Positions 30,969-38,277 of a stretch of 43,492 bases of DNA are shown here, one piece after another. The notes beneath the pieces were generated by a model, which was not told the DNA's origin, did not search any database, and saw nothing but the letters and a program-made list of their open reading frames with translations. Each line of letters opens with the position of its first letter. Within the stretch, counting starts at the first letter, position 1. A program made the translations under genes and the position numbers. The DNA is from Flammeovirgaceae bacterium UBA4659 (GTDB taxonomy: Bacteria > Bacteroidota > Bacteroidia > Cytophagales > Cyclobacteriaceae). The stretch lies in the NCBI GenBank assembly GCA_002405445.1, contig DHLV01000189.1, positions 1-43,492 of the forward strand. The letters are read 5' to 3'.

Positions 30969-33002
30969 ATGAACAGGTATTTATTCGGTTTATGTTCATT
31001 TATTTTTTTTGCTGATTGCCTTTGCGCCCAGACAGACTCCACCAAATTGCTGGACCAAGTAATCGTTAAAGCGTTTGCCTATGAAAAGCCACTGCAACAA
31101 GTTGCCGCCTCCGTGGCTGTAGTCGGAAGAAAAGACCTGGAACGATTTACCAACATTTCATTTTTACCGGCATTGAATACCGTGCCGGGCGTCCGCATGG
31201 AAGAGCGCTCGCCAGGCAGTTTTCGGTTGTCCATACGCGGCAGTTCGCTGCGTTCGCCCTTTGGAATTCGCAATGTAAAATTTTACTGGAATGGTTTGCC
31301 CCTTACCGATGGAGGAGGAAACACCTATCTCAATTTGCTCGACTTTAGTGCAGTCAGACAAATGGAAGTAATCAAAGGGCCCGGGGGCAGTTTGTATGGT
31401 GCGGGCATGGGAGGCGTTTTGTTGTTGACCCCACCAGCCCTCGCTGGCAACGAAGTACAGTTGACTGCCACAGCCGGCAGTTACGGGTTGCAGCGCTATC
31501 AACTCAATGCAACAACATCAATCGGCAATACAAAAGCAAACATCCAATACGCACGGCAGCAATCGGATGGCTATCGACAGCAAACAGCCCTGAGACGCGA
31601 TGCCCTTAATCTGAATCTTCAGTTTTCGTTGACAGGTCGTTCCGTTTTACGATGGACTAATTTCTACAGTGATTTATATTACCAAACACCGGGCGGCTTA
31701 ACCAAAGCACAATATGAACAAGACCCGCGGCAAGCGAGATCGGCAACACCATCTTTGCCGGGTGCAATAGAGCAACAAGCAGCAGTTTATAACAAAACAT
31801 TTTATTCCGGTTTGATGCTTGATCACGAATGGAACACTGCATGGTTCACAACCGCAGGGGTTTTTGGATCTGCTACTGATTTTAAAAATCCGGCCATCAA
31901 CAACTATGAAGTGCGAAAAGAAATCAATTGGGGGGCGCGAGTGGAAAATCAATACCACTATGCAGGTTTGGTGAAGGCGGATTTCACTTTTGGCGGGGAA
32001 TTTCAGTTTTTCAATTCCTCCATCAAAAACTATCAAAACCTGCAAGGCTTTGCAGGAGATCTGCAATTCAGCGATGAGCTCACATCATCATCTGCACTGC
32101 TATTTGCACAGGGCGAAATTTCTTTACCGGCAGATATTTTGTTGACCCTAGGCGCAAGCGGTAATGTTTTAACCTATCAGTTTGCACGCAACTCCATTAC
32201 ACCAGCCATAGAACAGGTGCGCAATTTTGATCCAGTGCTGATTCCGCGGGCTGCACTGCTCAAGAATTTCAATGAGCATGTTGCCGCTCATGCCAGCATC
32301 AGTAAAGGCTTTTCACCGCCTACACTTGCAGAGGTGCGACCCTCAACCAATAACTATAACGACAGCCTGAGGGCGGAAACTGGAATTAATTATGAAATTG
32401 GGGTTAGGGGCACATTCTTAAAATATTTTTCGTTTGATGTGGCATTGTATTCGCTGCAGTTAGACGAAACCATAGTGGTGAGGCAAATCAACAGCGCAGA
32501 TTATTTTGTCAATGCGGGAAGTACTTCGCAGTTAGGGGCAGAATTGATGTTGGGTTATGCCCGGCAATTTCAGACTGTGGGTTTAAAAATTTGGAGTAGT
32601 TACACGCGCAATGCATTTACGTTCAACCGCTACTTTAAAAATCAGCAAGATTTTTCATACAAATACTTACCAGGAGTAGCGCCTCACGTACTTGTGACCG
32701 GGGTTGACATTAAAATGAAAAATGGTTTCTATGCCGACATCACGTCAAACTACACAGATGCCATACCGTTGAACGATTCGAACTCCGACTTTGCCCCGGG
32801 GTACTTTGTGGTGGGCGCACGATTAGGATTTGCTTTAACCCTCAAAAAGAACCCAATCGATTTTTGGATTGCGGTTGACAATGCCACCGATCAACAGTAC
32901 AGTCTGGGAAACGACTTAAATGCCAATAGCGGACGATACTACAATGCTGCCCCCGGCAGAAACTATGCGTTGGGTGTGAGCTTGAAGCGTGTGGATTTCT
33001 AA
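30969..33002 (+). CDS. TonB-dependent outer-membrane receptor
   Basis: The 677-residue receptor starts at ATG 30969; the frame is open upstream to a GTG, but the signal peptide MNRYLFGLCSFIFFADCLCAQ fixes the start. The plug domain (about 30-150) is complete: LDQVIVKAFAYEKP, then ALNTVPGVRMEERSPGSFRL, SIRGSSLRSPFG and the plug-end motif VIKGPGGSLYGAGMGGVLLL. The rest forms a 22-strand-type barrel ending in aromatic GVSLKRVDF. No SusC-type N-terminal carboxypeptidase extension and no SusD partner are present, so it resembles siderophore, metal or cobalamin receptors more than glycan importers. It diverges from the metal efflux run; the substrate is unknown. A methyltransferase gene follows after 33 nt. 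Confidence 0.9.
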   Translation: MNRYLFGLCSFIFFADCLCAQTDSTKLLDQVIVKAFAYEKPLQQVAASVAVVGRKDLERFTNISFLPALNTVPGVRMEERSPGSFRLSIRGSSLRSPFGIRNVKFYWNGLPLTDGGGNTYLNLLDFSAVRQMEVIKGPGGSLYGAGMGGVLLLTPPALAGNEVQLTATAGSYGLQRYQLNATTSIGNTKANIQYARQQSDGYRQQTALRRDALNLNLQFSLTGRSVLRWTNFYSDLYYQTPGGLTKAQYEQDPRQARSATPSLPGAIEQQAAVYNKTFYSGLMLDHEWNTAWFTTAGVFGSATDFKNPAINNYEVRKEINWGARVENQYHYAGLVKADFTFGGEFQFFNSSIKNYQNLQGFAGDLQFSDELTSSSALLFAQGEISLPADILLTLGASGNVLTYQFARNSITPAIEQVRNFDPVLIPRAALLKNFNEHVAAHASISKGFSPPTLAEVRPSTNNYNDSLRAETGINYEIGVRGTFLKYFSFDVALYSLQLDETIVVRQINSADYFVNAGSTSQLGAELMLGYARQFQTVGLKIWSSYTRNAFTFNRYFKNQQDFSYKYLPGVAPHVLVTGVDIKMKNGFYADITSNYTDAIPLNDSNSDFAPGYFVVGARLGFALTLKKNPIDFWIAVDNATDQQYSLGNDLNANSGRYYNAAPGRNYALGVSLKRVDF

Positions 33003-33035
33003 AAGAAAGCAAAGTTATTTTTGTTCCTTTGCAGC

Positions 33036-33842
33036 ATGATCAACCTGATAATCAAAACATTTAAGCGCTATGCGTGGTTCAAGCGTTTCAACGCCAAGGT
33101 GACGTACGAGCTATTGGCAAAATTTGTGCCTGCTGAAGACTGGCACTTCATGAACTATGGATATGAGCCCAATGCCGATGAAGCACCATTGCACTTAAAC
33201 GAGCAGGTACTACAGCCTTACCCCTTGCAGATGTACCATTACTTGGCCACCAAAACGGCACTTGCCACCAAGGACGTGCTTGAAGTGGGCAGCGGGCGCG
33301 GAGGTGGTGCGCGTTACCTTGCCAACGCCATGAACCCAAATTCATATCTGGGAATAGATCTGGCACAGAGCGCAGTCGATTTGGCCAACAAACTACACCG
33401 GCAATCTAATCTGAAATTCATACAGGGAAGCGCTGAAGAAATACCATTGCCGGATAACAGTCTGGACGTAGTAATCAACGTAGAGTCCAGCCATTGTTAT
33501 GGTAACGTAGATCAATTTTTAAGCGAGGTAAAGCGGGTGCTGAGGCTTGGTGGCTATCTCTTGTTGGTCGATTTTCGCAATGAGGTAAAAAATATGGAAC
33601 TGTTTCAAAGGCAAATCAGAAACAGCGGATTGAAGTTGGTGCAAGAAGAGAACATCAGTAAAAATGTAATTGCTGCCATTGAAGCAGAAAATCCCGCAAA
33701 GGTGAAACGAATTGAAGAGCTGATACCGAAGCGCTGGCAGAAATTATTTTCAGATTTTGCCGGAGTGGTGGGATCAAGATTTTACAACACGCTGAAAAAT
33801 GGAACGCGCGTTTATTATCGCTTTGTGCTGCAAAAGGTATAG
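33036..33842 (+). CDS. Class I SAM-dependent methyltransferase
   Basis: Counting from ATG 33036 (an in-frame TTG precedes it), 268 residues. The SAM motif I is VLEVGSGRGGGARYLANAM (about 81-99), the acidic residue after strand 2 is in YLGIDLAQSAVDLA, motif II/III are IPLPDNSLDVVINVESSHCYGN and VLRLGGYLLLVDFR. The extra N-terminal helix and the MNYGYEP segment resemble small-molecule methyltransferases of the phthiotriol or tocopherol type. The substrate is unknown. TATTTTTG (33016-33023) upstream is a possible -7 box. A strong hairpin terminator follows the stop. Confidence 0.85.
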   Translation: MINLIIKTFKRYAWFKRFNAKVTYELLAKFVPAEDWHFMNYGYEPNADEAPLHLNEQVLQPYPLQMYHYLATKTALATKDVLEVGSGRGGGARYLANAMNPNSYLGIDLAQSAVDLANKLHRQSNLKFIQGSAEEIPLPDNSLDVVINVESSHCYGNVDQFLSEVKRVLRLGGYLLLVDFRNEVKNMELFQRQIRNSGLKLVQEENISKNVIAAIEAENPAKVKRIEELIPKRWQKLFSDFAGVVGSRFYNTLKNGTRVYYRFVLQKV

Positions 33843-33856
33843 TATTTGAGGACAAA

Positions 33857-33884
33857 AGATGCGGGTTTAAAAACACCCGCATCT
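33857..33884. terminator. Bidirectional hairpin terminator
   Basis: A perfect 10-bp inverted repeat AGATGCGGGT / ACCCGCATCT with an 8-nt loop begins 14 nt after the methyltransferase stop. Read on the minus strand it is followed by TTTTG, as expected for an intrinsic terminator of the redoxin/thioredoxin run ending at 34071. On the plus strand it is followed by ATTATAAAAAA. It lies between convergent genes and probably serves both. Confidence 0.75.
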
Positions 33885-34070
33885 ATTATAAAAAACTGTC
33901 AAGTATGAGCACTGCTCAAAAATAGTTTTTGAAGGAATCTTTTGAGGATTTGCGCGTTATACAGGGCAGGTTTTAAAACCCCTACTCAATGGGAGCCTGG
34001 GATAAAAATTCAACGCTGCAGAACGGACAAAGACACTGGAAATTCCCGCAAGGTAATTTTGAGATGAGTT

Positions 34071-34670
34071 CTAAGAGTTTTTCCATTTGATGGTGCAACC
34101 GATTGCCTTCACCTTGGTGACGGGCACGGCTTTACCAGTCAGCAGCGCATCCACTGCGTCTTCCACATACCTTTTGGTCACAGCCTTTTCATTCTTTGCG
34201 TTATCGTCAATGGCACCGATGTACTGCACCTTCAAGGTTTTATCCAGTACGAAAACGTGGGGAGTATTGGTGGCGCCAAATGCAGTGGCCACACTTTGAG
34301 TCTCGTCTACCAAATACGGAAATGAGTAGTTCTTACGTTTTGCCAGTTTGACCATCTCGTCAAATGAATCTCCGCTTGATTTACCGGGGGCATTTGGATT
34401 GATGGCGATGACATGAAAACCCTGGGGCGCATATTTATTGTTTAGTGCGATGATCCGCTCGTTATATGCTTTTGAGTACGGGCAAGTATTACAATCAAAA
34501 ATCACGATGTAGCCTTTCGCTTCTCTGTAATCACCCAGCGACACCATTTTGCCATCTACATTTTTCAGTTTGAAGTCAGCAGCGGTGTCACCTATATCAT
34601 ATCCACTGATAATGGGCGCACCGGCCCAATGCAAAACCAATAGTACCAAAAGAATCAATGCACGTTTCAT
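34071..34670 (-). CDS. Exported redoxin (AhpC/TSA-thioredoxin fold)
   Basis: The 199-residue protein has a signal-like N-terminus (about 1-18) and a redoxin domain from about 25: IGDTAADFKLKNVDGKMVSLGDYR, then the redox centre CNTCPYSKAYNERI with C60 and C63. NTPHVFVLDKTLKVQYIGAIDDN follows, with the cis-proline before the His-Val segment. The CxxC with Pro directly after is typical of peroxiredoxin-like thioredoxin-family proteins in Bacteroidota. A periplasmic thiol/disulfide or peroxide role is likely but unspecific. It lies 14 nt downstream of a TlpA-like gene on the same strand. Confidence 0.88.
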   Translation of the reverse strand: MKRALILLVLLVLHWAGAPIISGYDIGDTAADFKLKNVDGKMVSLGDYREAKGYIVIFDCNTCPYSKAYNERIIALNNKYAPQGFHVIAINPNAPGKSSGDSFDEMVKLAKRKNYSFPYLVDETQSVATAFGATNTPHVFVLDKTLKVQYIGAIDDNAKNEKAVTKRYVEDAVDALLTGKAVPVTKVKAIGCTIKWKNS

Positions 34671-34684
34671 ATTATTGAGTTTAG

Positions 34685-35170
34685 TTATTTTACTGATTCA
34701 ATGAGCTTTTCAAGTTGGCTCTCGCCCACTTCGCCCTGCACAAACTGCCTTTTGTTCGTTTTAGAATTGATCACCAAAGTAGCAGGCAGCGCGCCTGACC
34801 ACCGTTTCTCAATCTTATCAATCCAACTGTTGGGATTATCAGCCGTCAGAAACAGCACTTTCGATCGTAGTTTTTTCCGCGCAATAAAACGCTCCACTTT
34901 GGCAATGTCCTCATCCAAATCGTAATCCATGCTTACCAGCAACACAGTTAGATCGTTATTTTCCCGATTTAGTTTTTCAAACAACGGAAGCTCGTGGATG
35001 CAGGGCGCGCACCAGGTCGCCCAAAAGTTCACTACCAATATTTTTTCAGATTTTTCAGCTAGTTGCCTTTGGAATTGCCGCAACGTGGTGGGCTCTGCCT
35101 TTTGAGCAAACGAAATCCCAGCCATGGAAAGCAGGCTGCACAGCACGCATATCGACACATGTTCTTTCAT
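34685..35170 (-). CDS. TlpA-like thioredoxin-family protein
   Basis: The 161-residue protein starts at ATG 35170 (the frame opens at a GTG 12 nt earlier). It has a signal peptide (about 1-22, ending SFAQ) and a thioredoxin fold: LVVNFWATWCAPCIHELP with Cys54 and Cys57, and later GALPATLVINSKT with the cis-Pro. Such proteins reduce disulfides in the periplasm, for example in cytochrome c maturation; no partner is nearby to specify the target. A TAnnTTTG box lies 12 nt upstream of the start. It heads a two-gene operon with the redoxin and borders the DnaA-box region. Confidence 0.88.
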   Translation of the reverse strand: MKEHVSICVLCSLLSMAGISFAQKAEPTTLRQFQRQLAEKSEKILVVNFWATWCAPCIHELPLFEKLNRENNDLTVLLVSMDYDLDEDIAKVERFIARKKLRSKVLFLTADNPNSWIDKIEKRWSGALPATLVINSKTNKRQFVQGEVGESQLEKLIESVK

Positions 35171-35181
35171 CGGAATCAGCA

Positions 35182-35189
35182 CAAAACTA
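35182..35189 (-). promoter_or_regulatory. -7 box (TAGTTTTG) of the tlpA-redoxin operon
   Basis: An exact TAnnTTTG on the minus strand, ending 11 nt before the ATG at 35170. The upstream TTG element is not found at 17-22 nt. The box overlaps the alternative GTG start, which supports choosing the ATG. Confidence 0.4.
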
Positions 35190-35292
35190 GCTAATTTTTG
35201 CAGGATGCCCGATCAGTAAGTTGCATGAAAGATTTACCCCTAAATATGTAACTTTCAATGAGTTGGCTTCAACACGTTTTGTACAAAAAAAG

Positions 35293-35409
35293 TAATCCAC
35301 AAAAATGAACACTTATCAACATAACCAAATGATTAACTTATAAGTAGTTCATTATCAACTTATTGTATGCTATTTAATCAATGATTTGTTTGTGGATAAA
35401 TGTGGAAAG
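35293..35409. other. Candidate replication origin (oriC): cluster of DnaA-box-like 9-mers
   Basis: Within 117 bp there are five matches to the DnaA box TTWTNCACA. TAATCCACA at 35293 (plus, 1 mismatch), TTATCAACA at 35313 (plus, 1), TTATCAACT at 35352 (plus, 2), TTATCCACA at 35391-35399 (minus, perfect), and CTTTCCACA at 35401-35409 (minus, 1). The last two are tandem at 10-bp spacing. Plus-strand boxes lie on the left and minus-strand boxes on the right of an AT-rich core (35321-35390, about one fifth GC) that could unwind. The whole lies in a 580-bp gap between genes. In Bacteroidota oriC is often not beside dnaA, so its absence here is not against this reading. Confidence 0.55.
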
Positions 35410-35642
35410 CCCAAATTAGTATTACTTTCAAAAATGAAAATCAGTCAAAATGCTAATGACCTAATTTTCAGCAAAATAGAACTTGATAGCTTGTGTTTTT
35501 TTACAGCACAAAGGCTCCCATTTTGATCGCAAATCTGGTTGATTTCAAACCTTGCGAATTGCATCAACTCCACCGCACCGGCTCAACTTTTTCCGCCATT
35601 GAAGAGCGGGCGCCAATCAATTGTTGGCCTACACAAAAAACA

Positions 35643-35709
35643 GTGCGAATTCCGGGCATTGCCGAGTAGGCCCGGGGTGGTATGCATGCCGTATTCATGT
35701 CACTCGCAC
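35643..35709. other. GC-rich segment with nested inverted repeats (possible structured RNA)
   Basis: The rest of the 580-bp intergenic stretch turns GC-richer after about 35560. GTGCGA (35643) can pair with TCGCAC (35704). Inside lie CCGGGC/GCCCGG (35652-35657 with 35670-35675) and a near-palindromic GGTATGCATGCC (35678-35689). Together they can form a three-helix junction. Short overlapping reading frames on both strands have no recognisable protein character. The direction of transcription, if any, is unknown. Confidence 0.3.
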
Positions 35710-35750
35710 ACCCGGAAAAATCACGATTGATGGTGCGGCCGTCATAGGGA

Positions 35751-36218
35751 TCAGGCGGCATGAGAAGCTTGTGCTTCGCCCTGACCGGTTAACAGTGACG
35801 CTTGCTTACCGCGCACGTGAATTTCGTGCCAACGCGAATAATCTTTGAGTAGGATGCAATCGTTGAGCAGCGCATCTCCCCTGAGTATCGAAATTACTTT
35901 TTGTTGATCGAAAGATTGCCAGAATATTTGCCGCTCTTCGTCCGGCAGGGCAGATACACGCACGTATTCGATTCCTCTATAATACTCAACGGGCACTTCC
36001 ATAGATTGACAGGTCATGTGCATGTATCGCAGTGTGCCGCACATTGTAACCTGTTGTGAGAAAATTATGGCCGGCTGCTGGTGGTGTTCGATCGTGTGAG
36101 GGCAAATCCAAAAATGCTGCGCGCTCCGGTGATTTGTTTGGATCGCAAACAAATGAAAATGACTACTTTCGCTCAAAATCGTAACCACGATGCCGGCTTC
36201 ATTGCCGGCTTTTAACAT
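35751..36218 (-). CDS. Hypothetical protein
   Basis: The open frame gives 155 residues from ATG 36218. Later ATGs at 36044, 36023 or 36017 would give about 90-100. The region HFWICPHTIEHHQQPAIIF and the part from EVPVEYYRGIEYVRVSALPDEERQ to ALLNDCILLKDYSRWHE both look protein-like, with sensible codon use throughout, so I keep the long form. There is no signal peptide, membrane helix or known motif. If the first ATG is used, only 8 nt separate it from the start of the aminotransferase gene on the other strand, and each promoter would lie inside the other gene. The C-terminus runs toward the DnaA-box region. Confidence 0.55.
   Translation of the reverse strand: MLKAGNEAGIVVTILSESSHFHLFAIQTNHRSAQHFWICPHTIEHHQQPAIIFSQQVTMCGTLRYMHMTCQSMEVPVEYYRGIEYVRVSALPDEERQIFWQSFDQQKVISILRGDALLNDCILLKDYSRWHEIHVRGKQASLLTGQGEAQASHAA
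36192..36213 (+). terminator. Hairpin plus T-run just before the aminotransferase start
   Basis: GCCGGC-TTCATT-GCCGGC followed by TTTT has the form of a short intrinsic terminator on the plus strand, ending 13 nt before the ATG at 36227. It could act as a leader attenuator. The same bases encode AGNEAG in the long form of the opposite hypothetical gene, so coding repetition is the alternative. Confidence 0.35.
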
Positions 36219-36226
36219 TATTTCTT

Positions 36227-37387
36227 ATGCAAAAAACTGCGATGCTCCGACTGCAGCGTTCTAAATTTTCTTTGGCACATGGCACTATTTACCTGAATTG
36301 CGCTTACATGTCGCCTTTGCTTAAAAGCGTTGAAAAAGCAGGCATCAACGGCATGCTGCGCAAACAAAATCCGTTTGATGTTTCGGTTGCTGATTTTTTT
36401 ACCGATACCGAAACACTGCGAAGCGAATATGCCTCACTGATTGGTGTGAAAGACCCCAAGCGAATTGTTGTAATTCCTTCAGTATCGTATGGCATGGCTA
36501 CGGTAGCGAAGAACGTGCGCATATCAGCAGGAGAAAACATCGTGGTGGCTGGTGAACAGTTTCCAAGCAACTACTACCCGTGGCAGAAGTTGTGTGAAGA
36601 GCGCGCTGGGCGGGTGAAAGTTGTGACTGCGCCAGAGGTGCCGGCACGCGGGCAAGTGTGGAACGAATTGATTCTGGATGCGATTGACACCAAAACCAAG
36701 GTGGTGGCGCTCGGCCATGTACACTGGGCAGATGGCACCAGGTTTCAACTCGAGCAAATTCGCCAACGCACGCGCGAGGTAGGGGCGTTGTTGGTGATTG
36801 ACGGCACACAATCGGTGGGGGCACTCCCGTTTGATGTATCCACCATTCAACCCGATGCACTGATTTGCGGTGGATATAAATGGCTCATGGGGCCTTACTC
36901 CATCGGCCTCGCGTATTACAGTGAGTACTTTGACAATGGCAGCCCGTTAGAGGAAAACTGGATCAACCGCCAGGATAGCGAGAATTTTGCAGGGCTCGTC
37001 AATTACCGCAGCCAATACCAGCCGGGTGCGCTGCGATACGAGGTAGGGGAGCACAGCAATTTTATTTTGATACCGATGATGTTGGCTGCGGTGAGGCAAG
37101 TAGCGCAGTGGCAACCTGAAAACATTCAGCGATACTGCCATCAGATATCGGCCAAGGCGATTGAATGGCTACTGCGCGAGGGCTTCCGGGTGGAAGAACC
37201 GCAATTTCGCGGACAACACCTGTTTGGAATTCGTGCACAACGACATCATGATCTGGAGAAAATCAGACAACGGCTGATCAAAGCTAAAATATCTGTTTCA
37301 GTGAGGGGTGATGCCATCCGTGTATCGCCACACGTCTATAACACCGAGCAGGAAATGATGCAGTTGGCCGCTGCACTCATTCATTAG
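36227..37387 (+). CDS. Class V aminotransferase (cysteine desulfurase-like fold)
   Basis: The 386-residue PLP fold-type I enzyme has IYLNCAYMSPL near 21-31, the cofactor-binding IDGTQSVGALPFDV (Asp192) and the PLP lysine K218 in CGGYKWLMGPYSIGLAY. It ends with the aminotransferase small domain (ISVSVRGDAIRVSPHVYNTEQEM). The family includes cysteine desulfurases, isopenicillin N epimerases and kynureninase-like enzymes. No catalytic cysteine loop typical of NifS/SufS is evident in the C-terminal half, so a desulfurase is less likely than an epimerase/lyase-type member. TACTTTCG at 36164, preceded by TTG 23 nt earlier, is a weak promoter candidate. Its last 11 nt overlap the acyltransferase gene tail to tail. 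Confidence 0.85.
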   Translation: MQKTAMLRLQRSKFSLAHGTIYLNCAYMSPLLKSVEKAGINGMLRKQNPFDVSVADFFTDTETLRSEYASLIGVKDPKRIVVIPSVSYGMATVAKNVRISAGENIVVAGEQFPSNYYPWQKLCEERAGRVKVVTAPEVPARGQVWNELILDAIDTKTKVVALGHVHWADGTRFQLEQIRQRTREVGALLVIDGTQSVGALPFDVSTIQPDALICGGYKWLMGPYSIGLAYYSEYFDNGSPLEENWINRQDSENFAGLVNYRSQYQPGALRYEVGEHSNFILIPMMLAAVRQVAQWQPENIQRYCHQISAKAIEWLLREGFRVEEPQFRGQHLFGIRAQRHHDLEKIRQRLIKAKISVSVRGDAIRVSPHVYNTEQEMMQLAAALIH

Positions 37388-38225
37388 GCTGCCTTTTGTA
37401 TTTCCAGCGTGCGTGCGACCAAAGCCAGTTTTCGGGTTGCTCGCGTATCAATCGCTCTACGTGTTGCACATAGTCTTCAATTACTTGATTATCTCCCTTC
37501 GCATAGGGCGGTGCGGTAAGCGGTATTAGCTGAGCTTGGTAATGGCCTCGTTGAACCTTTTTAATCGCAGCAAAAAAAACAGGATACTGCGTGAGAACCG
37601 GTAGCTGACTTATGCCTTGAAAAAATGCGGTTTCCTGCGAAAGGAATTTAGTCCAATACCGTTTTTCAAAAGTGGGAAACTGATCTGCCACATTGGCGAC
37701 TGCACGCGTAATCGCTCTTCGTTTCACAGACTCCCTTGCCGTTTGCTGCCGTTCTATGCCGAATGCCCCAAACCGGGTGCGGGTAGCATCAGCAAATTTA
37801 TCGAAGAGGTTACTCGATTGTTTTTGGTACACAAAATCAAGCGGCATGGGCAGATTGATACTGCCCGAAACCAGTAGCCACTCCCAATTAAATTGATGCG
37901 ATGCCAGTAAAATCACTGACTGTTTTTTCTCCAGATACGGCATTAGTATTTCAGGGTTCTGCCAATGCATGCGCTTGGTAAGTTCCGTTTTGGTGATGGT
38001 TAGAAGTTTCAACGTCTCCACACCGTAATCGCACAAGCATGAATAAAAATCTCTCTCAATTTTTTTCAAATTTAATTCTGACTTTTCGGGGAAGGAGTTA
38101 CGCAAATTACTCCACACAATTGCTCTTCTGTATTTGATGAGGCGATAACTCACAAAGAAAAGGAAATCAGAAATCCTGTAAAGCACCGAAAAGGGTAAAT
38201 AAGAAATCAATCGCAAGAAAAGCAT
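37377..38225 (-). CDS. LpxL/HtrB-like lysophospholipid (lipid A) acyltransferase
   Basis: The 282-residue protein (ATG 38225; the frame opens at a TTG two codons earlier) belongs to the HtrB/LpxL acyltransferase family, which adds secondary acyl chains to lipid A or related lipids at the inner membrane. The N-terminal hydrophobic part LFLRLISYLPFSVLYRISDFLFF is typical. The catalytic HX4E motif is HQFNWE (H110, E115) in LLASHQFNWEW. ENWLWSHARWKYK at the C-terminus is the family end motif (WxWxHxRWK). The middle GISQLPVLTQYPVFFAAIK region shapes the acyl pocket. The gene converges on the aminotransferase and diverges from the SDR gene. Confidence 0.9.
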   Translation of the reverse strand: MLFLRLISYLPFSVLYRISDFLFFVSYRLIKYRRAIVWSNLRNSFPEKSELNLKKIERDFYSCLCDYGVETLKLLTITKTELTKRMHWQNPEILMPYLEKKQSVILLASHQFNWEWLLVSGSINLPMPLDFVYQKQSSNLFDKFADATRTRFGAFGIERQQTARESVKRRAITRAVANVADQFPTFEKRYWTKFLSQETAFFQGISQLPVLTQYPVFFAAIKKVQRGHYQAQLIPLTAPPYAKGDNQVIEDYVQHVERLIREQPENWLWSHARWKYKRQPNE

Positions 38226-38250
38226 GTGCAAAATTAATTGAAGGTTTAAT

Positions 38251-38258
38251 TACTTTTG
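38251..38258 (+). promoter_or_regulatory. -7 box (TACTTTTG) upstream of the SDR gene
   Basis: An exact TAnnTTTG ending 19 nt before the ATG at 38278, identical to the glyA box. No TTG is found at the usual distance upstream, so the promoter is only half supported. Confidence 0.4.
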
Positions 38259-38277
38259 TCCGCATTTAATACGGAAT

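Noticed and set aside
33989..34090. 33-codon plus-strand frame between the terminator and the redoxin gene
   Set aside because: It overlaps the redoxin 3' end, has no promoter of its own and lies after a strong terminator.
35539..35848. Short frames on both strands in the 35.5-35.8 kb intergenic region
   Set aside because: They overlap each other, have Cys/Arg/Pro-rich translations typical of non-coding GC-rich DNA and show no recognisable domain.
38226..38250. TAATTTTG on the minus strand as a promoter for the acyltransferase gene
   Set aside because: The box lies within 4 nt of the ATG, so transcription would begin inside the coding sequence, and no TTG is upstream at the right distance.
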